A program made the position numbers and the translations under genes. The notes beneath the pieces were generated by a model. The model was not told where the DNA came from and did not search any database. It was given only the letters and a program-made list of their open reading frames with translations. 64,000 nt of DNA from Nocardioides sp. Root240 (GTDB lineage: Bacteria > Actinomycetota > Actinomycetes > Propionibacteriales > Nocardioidaceae), in assembly GCF_001428825.1 (NCBI RefSeq), contig NZ_LMIT01000011.1:337502-401501 (forward strand), written 5' to 3'. Positions 37,401-44,755 of this stretch are shown here, one piece after another. Position 1 is the stretch's first letter. Each line of letters begins with the position of its first letter.

Positions 37401-38544
37401 CGACGGCTGGGGCACGCTGCGGGCCGACTTCGACGACCTCGAGCTGGAGATCCAGCAGCTCGCCGGACGCGGCCTGACCTTCGGCCTGCACGTCGTCACG
37501 TCCTCGGCCCGTTGGGCGGACTTCCGGGCCGCGATGCGCGACCTGCTCGGCACCAAGCTCGAGCTGCGCCTCGGCGACGCGATCGACTCCGAGATCGACC
37601 GCAAGATCGCCGCACTCGTCCCGACCAACCGGCCCGGCCGCGGCCTGGTGCCCGGCAAGCTGCACTTCCTCGGCGGCCTGCCGCGCATCGACGGCAAGGC
37701 GTCGGCGGAGACGCTCGGCGACGGCGTCGACGCGCTGATCTCCGCAGTGGCCAAGGCCTGGCGCGGCCCCGCCGGCCCGAAGCTGCGCCTGCTGCCCAAC
37801 CGGATCTCGCTCGACGAGGTCCGCGCACTCGCCCCGGCCGGTCCGGGACGCCCGCTGCTGCTGGCGATCAACGAGAAGGAGCTCGCTCCGGTCGCGTTCG
37901 ACGTCGACGCCGAGCCGCACCTGCTGCTCTTCGGCGACGGCAAGTCCGGCAAGTCCAACTTCCTGCGCACCTACTGCCAGGAGATCATGCGGACCCGGAC
38001 GTCGGCCGAGGCCCAGATCGTCGTCGTCGACTACCGGCGCTCGATGCTCGGCGAGGTCCCGGAGGAGTACCTCCTCAACTACCTCACCTCCGCGACCCAG
38101 GCCCAGCCGGCGCTGAGCGACCTGGCGACCTACCTCCAGAACCGCCTGCCCGGCCCCGATGTCACGCCCGACCAGCTGCGCAACCGCTCCTGGTGGACGG
38201 GCGCCGAGGTGTTCGTGGTCGTCGACGACTACGACCTGGTCGCGACCCAGCAGAGCTCACCGATCGCGCTGCTCCAGCCGCTGCTCGCCCAGGCCCGCGA
38301 CGTCGGCCTGCACGTCGTGATCGCCCGTCGTTCGGGCGGTGCCTCGCGGGCGCTCTACGAGCCGGTGATCCAGTCGCTGCGCGACCTCGCGATGCCCGGC
38401 ATCCTGCTCGCCGGCAACCGCGACGAGGGCGTGCTGATCGGCAACCTCCGGCCCGGACCGGCCGCGCCCGGCCGGGGTCGGCTGGTCTCGCGCGACCGGG
38501 GGGCGGAGGTCATCCAGCTGGCGTGGACGGACCCGTCGATCTAG
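34498..38544 (+). CDS. eccC: Type VII secretion FtsK/SpoIIIE-family ATPase EccC (fused EccCa-EccCb)
   Basis: 1348 residues from a GTG start. Two N-terminal membrane helices (about 55-100) precede three ATPase domains with Walker A motifs G-A-T-G-S-G-K-S (near 502), G-G-P-R-S-G-K-S-T (near 861) and G-D-G-K-S-G-K-S-N (near 1146). The first also has a full Walker B, F-I-V-V-D-E-F-S-E. EccC recognises WXG100 substrates and powers ESX secretion. It is divergent from the rest of the locus and overlaps the convergent yibE/F-like gene by 35 bases at its end. Confidence 0.96.
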   Translation: MTVTQGSAPGRRMAAPGSLTHRGGRGDRPEMPSGKVQIQPPPQIQPNEGAAGVAMNAIPMLGSLGSIVLVASLGGSGSNGPLRLIAAGMFLFATLGFIVVQIDRQRKQRQEQVSGSRTEYLRYLSSVRGVAREAADQQRRALTWTHPDPSALPALAEDRSRIWERATSDPAFLQVRYGVCAQPLALELVPPEGAPIDDVDPASASALHRLLVVHRLQPDLPASIDLRAFDRIEVCGGEDEARAMARALLCSATTFQSPENLQVAVLASDATLAHWDWVKWLPHAHSQHQTDAVGPARMVTTSLTDLAQMLPPDLSERPRFGADERPAIPHIVLITDGAELPPGNHVIPPDGLHGVTVIDLPARWGELDSATALRLELDDRTAEGPVPLVAVRLRTEPVRAKGDQCSIATAEALARRLTPLFTPAAGAAVGDEATDITAPTDFMDLIGMGDVFTFEPDSAWRSRPARDRLRVPIGVGDNAGPIHLDIKESAQQGMGPHGLVIGATGSGKSEFLRTLVLGLAMTHSPEQLNMVLVDFKGGATFAGMSEMPHVSAVITNLSQELTLVDRMQDALSGEMVRRQELLREAGNFASIRDYEKARTSGDPAGAQLAPLPSLFIVVDEFSEMLTAKPEFIDLFVAIGRLGRSLGLHLLLASQRLEEGRLRGLESHLSYRIGLRTFSAQESRAVLGVPDAYELPAVPGLGYLKPDPTQLTRFKAAYVSGPPETGRRRVDRDSGGKVRGILPFTISEVQTFDEPVAEEQETAKPANDESASLLDIAVQRMEGHGLPAHQVWLPPLDTPDTLDQLMPDLAVHPELGLVSMQWRQAGSLTVPIGTVDRPREQRRDTLTVSLSGAAGHVAIVGGPRSGKSTLLRSIVTSLSLTTTPLESQFYVLDFGGGTFAPMTALPHVAGVGSRSEPEVVRRILAEVKGIVDRREAYFRQHGIDSIETYRSRRGQGRADDGYGDVFLVIDGWGTLRADFDDLELEIQQLAGRGLTFGLHVVTSSARWADFRAAMRDLLGTKLELRLGDAIDSEIDRKIAALVPTNRPGRGLVPGKLHFLGGLPRIDGKASAETLGDGVDALISAVAKAWRGPAGPKLRLLPNRISLDEVRALAPAGPGRPLLLAINEKELAPVAFDVDAEPHLLLFGDGKSGKSNFLRTYCQEIMRTRTSAEAQIVVVDYRRSMLGEVPEEYLLNYLTSATQAQPALSDLATYLQNRLPGPDVTPDQLRNRSWWTGAEVFVVVDDYDLVATQQSSPIALLQPLLAQARDVGLHVVIARRSGGASRALYEPVIQSLRDLAMPGILLAGNRDEGVLIGNLRPGPAAPGRGRLVSRDRGAEVIQLAWTDPSI

Positions 38545-39754
38545 GTGAGGCGACCAGCGTCGCCAGCACCGTCGTCACCGGTACGGCGAGCACCAGCCCG
38601 ATCGAGGTGACCATCGTCCGCACGACCTCCTCGGCGAGCTGCTCGGTCGAGAGCAGCTGGAGGATCGGGCGGTCGTAGACCTTCAGCAGCATCAGCAGGA
38701 GCAGCGCGGTGCCGACGTAGGCGAAGACGATCGTGTAGATCGTGGACGCGATGTGGTCGCGGCCGATCCGCATGGCGCTGGCGAAGACGGTCGCGCGGCT
38801 GGCGTCGGGGGTCGCGGCACGCAGCTCCCACACGGCCGAGGCCTGGGTGATGGTGACGTCGTTGAGGACGCCGAGGCCGGCGATGACCAGGGCGCAGCCG
38901 AGCAGGGCCGGGAAGTCGAGCGTGCCGAAGGTGGCGAGGATCTGGCCGCCCTCGTCGCTGATGCCGGTCAGCCGCGCGTCGCCGATGGCGATGACCCCGA
39001 TGCCGGCGGTCAGCACGATCCCGACGATGGTGCCGGCGAGCGCAGTGCTGGTGCGCAGCGAGAGGCCGTGGGTCGTGTAGAGGACCACGAACATGATCGC
39101 GGACGCGCTGGTCAGGGCCACGCCGACGCCCGGCGCTCCGTCGAGCAGCGCCGGCAGCATCCACCACCACACGACGGCTCCGCCGAAGGCGAGCCCGACG
39201 AGCGCGAACAGCCCACGCCACCGGGCGATCGCGAGCACCACGACCACGAACGACAGGCCGAGCCAGACCAGGGTGCCGTTGCGCTCGGTCGCGAAGTAGG
39301 CGTACGACGGCTCCTGGATCACCGCGTCGGCCTCGGGCGGCCGGCGGAGCAGCTCGACCTTGTCGCCCTTCACGATCCCGGAGTCGAGCACGTCCGGCGT
39401 CACCTGGACCACCACCGGCTCGCCCTCCCCCGCGACGCGAACCGCCAGCGAGCCGCACCCGTCGGTCCCTGGCGCCTCGTCGCCGGCGCAGTGGCGACCG
39501 ACCTCGACCACCTCGCCGGTCGGGAAGGTCACGCCCGGTGCGGCGAACTGGGCGGCCTCGCCGCCGTTCTCCGCCGCCTTCTCGACGGTGTCGGACGGCG
39601 GCCACCACACGCCGATCCCGACCAGGGTGGCCAGCAGCACGACGCCGAGCCCGGCCAGCAGGACGGTGCGTGCCGTCCTGCCGACCCGGATCTCGTCGTC
39701 GATGCCGGTCGTCGCGCGGTGGGAGTGTCCGTGGCCGTGACCCATGGGGCTCAC
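38510..39754 (-). CDS. YibE/F family membrane protein
   Basis: 414 residues. The N-terminus is histidine-rich (G-H-G-H-G-H-S-H), suggesting metal binding. A first helix is followed by an extracytoplasmic beta domain with two cysteines (about residues 85-135), then seven or eight helices typical of YibE/F, including the conserved D-E-G-G-Q and L-N-D-V-T-I-T-Q segments. The family's function is unknown. GTG at 39754 or ATG at 39745 may be the start. It lies downstream of the zinc-responsive rpmG gene, so a metal link is possible. Confidence 0.88.
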   Translation of the reverse strand: MSPMGHGHGHSHRATTGIDDEIRVGRTARTVLLAGLGVVLLATLVGIGVWWPPSDTVEKAAENGGEAAQFAAPGVTFPTGEVVEVGRHCAGDEAPGTDGCGSLAVRVAGEGEPVVVQVTPDVLDSGIVKGDKVELLRRPPEADAVIQEPSYAYFATERNGTLVWLGLSFVVVVLAIARWRGLFALVGLAFGGAVVWWWMLPALLDGAPGVGVALTSASAIMFVVLYTTHGLSLRTSTALAGTIVGIVLTAGIGVIAIGDARLTGISDEGGQILATFGTLDFPALLGCALVIAGLGVLNDVTITQASAVWELRAATPDASRATVFASAMRIGRDHIASTIYTIVFAYVGTALLLLMLLKVYDRPILQLLSTEQLAEEVVRTMVTSIGLVLAVPVTTVLATLVASPRSTGPSTPAG

Positions 39755-39760
39755 CCTCTC

Positions 39761-39777
39761 AGGGGACCTGCTCCCCT
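39761..39777 (-). terminator. Hairpin between rpmG and the YibE/F gene
   Basis: AGGGGA and TCCCCT enclose a five-base loop just after the rpmG stop codon. It could terminate the short zinc-regulated transcript before the membrane protein gene. Confidence 0.4.
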
Positions 39778-39781
39778 CCGG

Positions 39782-39952
39782 TCAGCGCTCCTCACGGAAG
39801 GCGACGTGGCGTCGTACGACGGGGTCGTACTTGCTGAGCACCATCCGGTCGGGGTCGTTGCGCCGGTTCTTGCGGGTGACGTAGGTGAACCCGGTGCCGG
39901 CGGTGGACCGCAGCTTCACGATCGGCCGGACGTCGCTGGACTTGCTGGCCAT
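39782..39952 (-). CDS. rpmG: 50S ribosomal protein L33, zinc-free (C-) paralogue
   Basis: 56 residues: the L33 pattern [13 protein letters not shown] and N-R-R-N-D-P-D-R-M is complete, but the two C-x-x-C pairs of the zinc form are absent. Such C- paralogues replace the zinc-binding L33 when zinc is scarce and are controlled by Zur. The Zur box lies 24 bases upstream of the ATG. The much longer frame through this gene is an artefact. Confidence 0.95.
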   Translation of the reverse strand: MASKSSDVRPIVKLRSTAGTGFTYVTRKNRRNDPDRMVLSKYDPVVRRHVAFREER

Positions 39953-39975
39953 GGCGGCTCTCCCTTCGTGCATAC

Positions 39976-39990
39976 TGAGAACGATTCTCA
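39976..39990. promoter_or_regulatory. Zur box in the rpmG/mrf divergent promoter
   Basis: TGAGAA-CGA-TTCTCA is a perfect six-base inverted repeat with three-base spacing, matching the actinobacterial Zur consensus (TGAAAATGATTTTCA type). It lies between the two divergent genes and would repress both in zinc-replete cells. Confidence 0.88.
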
Positions 39991-40016
39991 TTCCTATCAT
40001 GCGTGGAGGTAACTCG

Positions 40017-41105
40017 ATGACGTCCCCGATCCATTCCGTGCGGCCGGTCCCGGTCGTGGTCCTGTCCGGCGCCGACCCCGACGCGATGGCGACGACGCTC
40101 GTCGGGCTGCAGTTCGACCTGCCGGAGGCGGTCGCCGTCCGCCACCACATCGACGTCGAGCGCGGCGTGCTGACCCGCACGGTGAGCGACATGGGCGGCG
40201 AGGTCGAGCGGCACGAGGTCCTGCTCGAGCACGCCTGCGTGACGTGCGCCCTGCGGGAGGACGTCGTACCGACCCTCGAGCGGCTGGCGCGCGACGGCCG
40301 CTGGCGCACGATCGTCGCGCACCTGCCGGTCGGCGCCGAGGCCGCGCAGCTGTGCACCGCCCTGTCCCGCGACATCCGACTGGCCCGCGTGCTGCGCGTC
40401 TCGTCCGTGGTCGCGGCCGTCAGCGCCCGGCAGCCGGTGCGCGACCTGCTCGGCGACGACCTGCTGGCCGAGCGCGGCCACCACAGCGCACTGGACGACC
40501 GGCGGGGCGTCGGCGAGGTGCTGGCCGCGATCATCGAGCACGCCGACCTGGTGACCTTCGACGACGTACCCGACCCGGTGGCCCACGGCCTGGTCGGCGC
40601 GCTCGCCCGCCCCAGCGTCCCGGTGGCGACCGGCGGGCACGGCCTCCCCGGCAGCGACCTGACCGGCCGCCTGCATGCCGCCGCGCACACCGCGGCGTGG
40701 ACCAGCCCGGCCCGCTCGGTGGCCCTGCCGCCCGTCCGGGCGGAGGGCGTCTGGCGGCTGGACCTGCAGTCCCTGCGGCCGTTCGACCCCGCACGCCTGC
40801 TGTCCTCGATCGAGCAGCTGGGAGCAGGGGCACACCGCTCGCGCGGCTGTTTCTGGCTCCCGACCCGGCCCGGCCGGGTGCTGGAGTGGGACGGCGCCGG
40901 CGGCCAGCTCAGCATCGGCGACCGCGGCCCGTGGGGCGAGCGCACGCCGTTCACCCGGATCGTGCTCACCGGCGTCGGTGCCGCACCCGCGCACCTGCGG
41001 CCGGCGTTCGACGGCCTGCTCGCGGCCGGGCCCGAGCGCGTCGTGCGACGAGTGGCGGAGGACGGCTTCGAGCCGTGGCTCGGGGAGATCCGGTCGGCAG
41101 CCTGA
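40017..41105 (+). CDS. Mrf-like COG0523 protein with degenerate P-loop
   Basis: 362 residues. The ATG follows a clear GGAGGT. The CobW-type core and C-terminal domain are present, and the C-x-x-C motif is [11 protein letters not shown] (Cys74, Cys77). The nucleotide-binding loop, however, reads [11 protein letters not shown] instead of G-x-L-G-x-G-K-T-T. The same degeneration is seen in mycobacterial Mrf, which is induced with C- ribosomal proteins in zinc starvation and recruits the hibernation factor MPY to ribosomes. The Zur box and adjacent C- rpmG support that role here (inference). Confidence 0.8.
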   Translation: MTSPIHSVRPVPVVVLSGADPDAMATTLVGLQFDLPEAVAVRHHIDVERGVLTRTVSDMGGEVERHEVLLEHACVTCALREDVVPTLERLARDGRWRTIVAHLPVGAEAAQLCTALSRDIRLARVLRVSSVVAAVSARQPVRDLLGDDLLAERGHHSALDDRRGVGEVLAAIIEHADLVTFDDVPDPVAHGLVGALARPSVPVATGGHGLPGSDLTGRLHAAAHTAAWTSPARSVALPPVRAEGVWRLDLQSLRPFDPARLLSSIEQLGAGAHRSRGCFWLPTRPGRVLEWDGAGGQLSIGDRGPWGERTPFTRIVLTGVGAAPAHLRPAFDGLLAAGPERVVRRVAEDGFEPWLGEIRSAA

Positions 41106-41131
41106 CCGGACCCGCGACCTAGGATGCCGCC

Positions 41132-42076
41132 GTGTCCCGCGTGCCCGTCGTCGCCCTCACCGGCCACCTCGGCGCCGGCAAGACGACCCTGCTCAACCAC
41201 CTGCTGCGCCAGCCCGGCGCCCGGGTCGGCGTGGTGGTCAACGACTTCGGCGCGGTCAACGTCGACGCCGCCCTCGTCAGCGGACAGGTCGACGAGCTGG
41301 CCTCGATCGCGGGCGGCTGCCTGTGCTGCCTGGAGGACGCCGGCGGGCTCGACGACGCACTGGCGAAGCTGGCCGAGCCGAGGCGCGGGCTCGACGTGAT
41401 CGTGGTCGAGGCCAGCGGGATCGCGGAGCCGGGCGCGCTCGCGCAGATGATCGTCGCGAGCAGTGCCCCGCGGATCCGGCCCGGCGGGGTCGTCGACGTG
41501 GTCGACGCCCTGGAGTACTTCGACACCGTCGACGGCGGCGGCCTGCCGCCCGCGCGCTTCGCGGTCGCGACGCTCGTGGTGCTCAACAAGTGCGACCTCG
41601 TCACCGAGGACGTGCTCGAGCGCATCGAGGCGCGGGTGCGCGAGCTGAACCCGCACGTCCACGTCGTCCGCACAACGGGCGGGGAGGTCGACCCCGCCCT
41701 GGTCTACGACGTCGCGAGCACCGACGAGCCCGAGGACGAGCTCCCCCTCGCGGCACTCCTGCGTGCCGAGCGACCGGCGGCGCAGGGCCACACCCACGCG
41801 TCGTCGGTCACGGTGACCACGACCGAGCCGGTCGATCCGGCCGCGCTCGAGGCGCTGCTCGCCGTACCCCCGCCGGGGGCGTACCGGATCAAGGGGACGG
41901 TCGCCGTGCGCTCCGGCTCACGGGTCCGCGGCCAGGTCGTGCACGTGGTCGGCCGGCAGGCCTGGGTCACGTCGTGCCCGCCGCCGGCGGAGAGCGCCCT
42001 CGTCGCGATCGGGCTCGACCTCGACCCCGAGGTCGTGCGCCCCCTGCTCGCGGCGGGACTTCGCCCCGCCCGGTGA
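41132..42076 (+). CDS. COG0523 (CobW/ZNG1-like) GTP-binding metallochaperone
   Basis: 314 residues from a GTG, 26 bases after the Mrf-like gene and likely in the same Zur-controlled transcript. Walker A is G-H-L-G-A-G-K-T-T (11-19), the metal-binding motif is G-G-C-L-C-C-L-E (Cys63, 65, 66), and the guanine motif is N-K-C-D (152-155). A short His-containing segment (G-H-T-H-A) precedes the C-terminal domain. Proteins of this family deliver zinc or other metals to client enzymes using GTP. Confidence 0.93.
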   Translation: MSRVPVVALTGHLGAGKTTLLNHLLRQPGARVGVVVNDFGAVNVDAALVSGQVDELASIAGGCLCCLEDAGGLDDALAKLAEPRRGLDVIVVEASGIAEPGALAQMIVASSAPRIRPGGVVDVVDALEYFDTVDGGGLPPARFAVATLVVLNKCDLVTEDVLERIEARVRELNPHVHVVRTTGGEVDPALVYDVASTDEPEDELPLAALLRAERPAAQGHTHASSVTVTTTEPVDPAALEALLAVPPPGAYRIKGTVAVRSGSRVRGQVVHVVGRQAWVTSCPPPAESALVAIGLDLDPEVVRPLLAAGLRPAR

Positions 42077-42078
42077 AC

Positions 42079-42092
42079 TAGAACACGTTATC
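42079..42092. promoter_or_regulatory. KstR-like half-matched operator
   Basis: TAGAACACGTTATC matches the T-n-n-AAC-n-n-GTT core of mycobacterial KstR sites except for the last conserved base. It lies 9 bases before the ATG of a KstD-like flavoprotein, where a repressor would block translation start or the promoter. The imperfect right half keeps confidence low. Confidence 0.35.
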
Positions 42093-42100
42093 GTTTCGCC

Positions 42101-43624
42101 ATGAGTGCGTACGACGTGATCGTGGTCGGTTCCGGCGGCGGGGCCCTGACCGGCGCCGCCCTGGCAGCGAAGGCCGGCCTGCGGACCCTCGTCCTCGAGC
42201 GGACGCCGCTGATCGGGGGCACGTCGGCGTACTCCGGCGGCGCCTGCTGGCTCCCGGGCACCGACGTCCAGCAGCGGGCCGGGCTGCCGGACTCGACCGA
42301 GGGCGCCCGGGCCTACCTCGCCGCGGTCCTCGTGGACCCGGACCAGGAGCGGGTCGAGGCGCTGCTCGCGCACGCGCCGAAGCTGGTGGCCCAGCTCGAG
42401 GCGGACCCGCTCATGGAGTTCGAGTGGATCCCGTTCGCGGAGTACTACGACGCGCCAGGCCGGGTGCCGATGGGGCGCTCGATCCAGCCGAAGGCCATCA
42501 GCCGCGACGAGCTCGACCCGCGGGTCGACGCGATCCTGCGCCCGCCCGTCGAACGCGACCGTGCCGGCCGACCGGGCCGCTCCACGCTGTCCGGCGGCCA
42601 GGCGCTGATCGGGCGGCTCGCGGCGATGGTGCTGCGCGACGGCGGCGAGATCCGGACCGGGCACCACGTCACCGGCTTCGCGCGCGACGGCTCCGGGCGG
42701 GTCACGACCGTGCTGGCCCAGGGGCCCGACGGCCCGGTCGAGCTCACCGCGACGCGCGGCGTGCTGGTCGCCGCCGGCGGCTTCGAGGGGAGCGCCGAGC
42801 GTCGTACCGAGCACGGGACGCCGGGCCGCGCCGCCTGGTCGATGGCGCCGCGGGGCACCAACACCGGCGAGGTCATCGACGCGGCCGCCGCGATCGGTGC
42901 GGCGACGGACTGGTCAGGCGAGGGCTGGTTCTGCCCCGGCCTGCTGCAGCCCGACGGCAGCGGCACCTTCACCCTCGGCTTCCGCAGCGGCCTCATGGTC
43001 GACCAGTCCGCGCAGCGCTACGGCAACGAGTGCCTGCCCTACGACCGCTTCGGACGCGTGATGGCCGCGGCCGAGGACCGGACGCCGTCCTGGTACGTCT
43101 TCGACTCCCGCGAGGGCGGCCGCCTGCCGGCCATCGCGATGCCCGAGGGCGACCCGGCCGAGCACCTCGCCGCCGGCACCTGGGTGCAGGCCGACACCCT
43201 CGAGGAGCTCGCCGCGGCGACCGGGCTCGACGCCACGGCGCTGACCGCGACCGTCGAGCGGTTCAACGGCTTCGCGGCGTCCGGCGTCGACGAGGACTTC
43301 GGTCGCGGCGCCGACGAGTACGACACCTTCTTCGCCTCCGCCGGCAGCCCCAACAAGGCGCTGGTGCCGCTGGACCAGCCGCCGTACCTGGCCGCGCAGT
43401 TCGTGCTCTCCGACCTCGGCACCAAGGGCGGGCTCGTCACCGACGCCGCCGGGCGCGTCCTCGACGGGTCCGGTACGCCGATCGCGGGCCTCTACGCGGC
43501 GAGCAACTCGACCGCGTCGGTCTTCGGCTCGGCGTACCCGGGTCCGGGCGCGCCGCTCGGCGCGGCGATGGCCTTCGCCTCGCTCGCGGTCGAGGACATG
43601 GTCGGCAGCCTCAGCGAGAGCTGA
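42101..43624 (+). CDS. FAD-binding 3-ketosteroid delta1-dehydrogenase-like protein
   Basis: 507 residues. The N-terminal V-V-G-S-G-G-G-A-L-T-G-A, E-R-T at the end of the second strand and G-G-T-S-A-Y-S-G-G fit the KstD/fumarate reductase flavoprotein superfamily. The C-terminal G-S-A-Y-P-G-P-G-A-P-L-G-A-A-M is the KstD-type FAD segment. Steroid delta1-dehydrogenation is the most likely reaction, but related enzymes act on other ketones, and no other clear ring-degradation gene is adjacent. It overlaps the convergent marR gene by 14 bases. Confidence 0.85.
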   Translation: MSAYDVIVVGSGGGALTGAALAAKAGLRTLVLERTPLIGGTSAYSGGACWLPGTDVQQRAGLPDSTEGARAYLAAVLVDPDQERVEALLAHAPKLVAQLEADPLMEFEWIPFAEYYDAPGRVPMGRSIQPKAISRDELDPRVDAILRPPVERDRAGRPGRSTLSGGQALIGRLAAMVLRDGGEIRTGHHVTGFARDGSGRVTTVLAQGPDGPVELTATRGVLVAAGGFEGSAERRTEHGTPGRAAWSMAPRGTNTGEVIDAAAAIGAATDWSGEGWFCPGLLQPDGSGTFTLGFRSGLMVDQSAQRYGNECLPYDRFGRVMAAAEDRTPSWYVFDSREGGRLPAIAMPEGDPAEHLAAGTWVQADTLEELAAATGLDATALTATVERFNGFAASGVDEDFGRGADEYDTFFASAGSPNKALVPLDQPPYLAAQFVLSDLGTKGGLVTDAAGRVLDGSGTPIAGLYAASNSTASVFGSAYPGPGAPLGAAMAFASLAVEDMVGSLSES

Positions 43625-44084
43625 GCCGACCGAGCACCCGCTCGGTGAAGTCGCCCAGCGCGCGGACCTGGTCGCGGGTCGCGCCCTCGAAGAAGAGGTC
43701 GCGCACCAGCTCGACGTGCGCGGGGGCGGCGGCCTCGATCGCCGCGCGTCCCTCCGGCGTCAGGTCGACGAAGGCCCCCCGGCGGTCGTCGGCGCAGTGG
43801 CGACGCTCGACGAGGCCGCGGGCCTCCATCCGCGACACCTGCTTGGAGACCCGGCTCTTCTCCCACTGGAGGCGCTCGCCGAGCTCGAACATCCGCAGCG
43901 AGCCGTCAGGAGCCACGTCGGAGGTCAGCTCGACGAGGATGGCGTAGTCGGACAGCGAGAGGCCCGTCGTGGACTGCAGCTGGCGGTTGATCGCCGCGTT
44001 CAGCTGCGCGTGCACGTCGAGGAAGCCGCGCCACGCGCGCTGCTCGTCGTCGTCCAGCCAGGTCGTCGTTTCCATCGCGCCCAT
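43611..44084 (-). CDS. MarR family transcriptional regulator
   Basis: 157 residues. The winged helix is visible as L-S-L-S-D-Y-A-I-L, R-M-F-E-L-G-E-R-L-Q-W-E-K-S-R-V-S-K-Q-V-S-R-M-E and the wing D-D-R-R-G-A-F-V-D-L-T. An ATG three codons further in (44075) is an alternative start. An inverted repeat covers its own start codon, implying autorepression. It is divergent from the VOC gene, its probable target. Confidence 0.92.
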   Translation of the reverse strand: MGAMETTTWLDDDEQRAWRGFLDVHAQLNAAINRQLQSTTGLSLSDYAILVELTSDVAPDGSLRMFELGERLQWEKSRVSKQVSRMEARGLVERRHCADDRRGAFVDLTPEGRAAIEAAAPAHVELVRDLFFEGATRDQVRALGDFTERVLGRLSSR

Positions 44085-44098
44085 TCTAGCCGAGAATG
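44082..44098. promoter_or_regulatory. Inverted repeat over the marR start codon
   Basis: CATTCT and AGAATG separated by five bases, extended by one further pair on the outer core. It lies between divergent marR and VOC genes, and its first three bases are the marR ATG. Probable MarR operator. Confidence 0.5.
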
Positions 44099-44135
44099 TT
44101 GACACATCCACGACTTCAGGAGCATGGTGGTTGAC

Positions 44136-44633
44136 ATGGCAACTATCGACATCGACGCGATCACCCGGGACCGGGAGCGGATCAAGAAGGAGTACCTCGC
44201 TCCCGAGGGCGAGCGGCCGGAGAGCAGCGCCCGCGGGATCCACCACGCGGCACTGCTGTCGTCCGACGTACGACGGACGGTCGAGTTCTACCAGGGCCTG
44301 CTCGAGTTCCCCCTGACCGAGATCTTCGAGAACCGCGACTACGCCGGCTCCGACCACTTCTTCTTCGACGTGGGCGTCGGCAACCTGCTGGCCTTCTTCA
44401 CGCTGCCCGGCCTCGACCTCGGGCCCTACCAGGAGGTCCTCGGCGGCCACCACCACATCGCGATCTCGGTGACCCGCGAGAAGTGGGACCTGCTGCGCGC
44501 CAAGCTCGACGACGCCGGGGTCGCGTACCACCTCGAGTCGAACGCCTCGCTCTACTTCCCGGGCCCCGACGGCGAGCGGCTCGAGCTGCTGGCGGACCCG
44601 CTCGGCGAGATGTACGGCACGAAGGTGCTGTGA
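44136..44633 (+). CDS. VOC family (glyoxalase/dioxygenase fold) protein
   Basis: 165 residues. Metal ligands are plausible at G-I-H-H-A (first His), H-H-H-I-A-I-S (second) and R-L-E-L-L-A (Glu), the arrangement of vicinal-oxygen-chelate enzymes. The N-terminal R-D-R-E-R-I-K-K-E-Y-L-A-P-E-G arm is not part of the fold. An ATG at 44124 would add four residues. Substrates range from methylglyoxal-type adducts to catechols; none can be chosen here. Divergent from marR, whose operator lies in the shared promoter. Confidence 0.88.
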   Translation: MATIDIDAITRDRERIKKEYLAPEGERPESSARGIHHAALLSSDVRRTVEFYQGLLEFPLTEIFENRDYAGSDHFFFDVGVGNLLAFFTLPGLDLGPYQEVLGGHHHIAISVTREKWDLLRAKLDDAGVAYHLESNASLYFPGPDGERLELLADPLGEMYGTKVL

Positions 44634-44755
44634 CGCCTGCTGTGACCCGTGCTGTGACAAAGTCCACTCGTCCCGATGGGCGGCCCGATTGCGCACCGAC
44701 CGGGGGCCCGGGCCTACGATCGAGCGGCTTTTGTCGACTGCTATAGGGGATTTCG

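Noticed and set aside
34456-37920. 1154-codon open frame on the minus strand
   Set aside because: Fully antisense to eccC. Composition is Arg/Gly/Ala/His-rich with no family motif, whereas eccC has three intact ATPase domains.
39782-41797. 671-codon minus-strand frame ending in L33
   Set aside because: Only the last 56 codons have homology; the upstream part is antisense to two COG0523 genes and crosses the Zur box.
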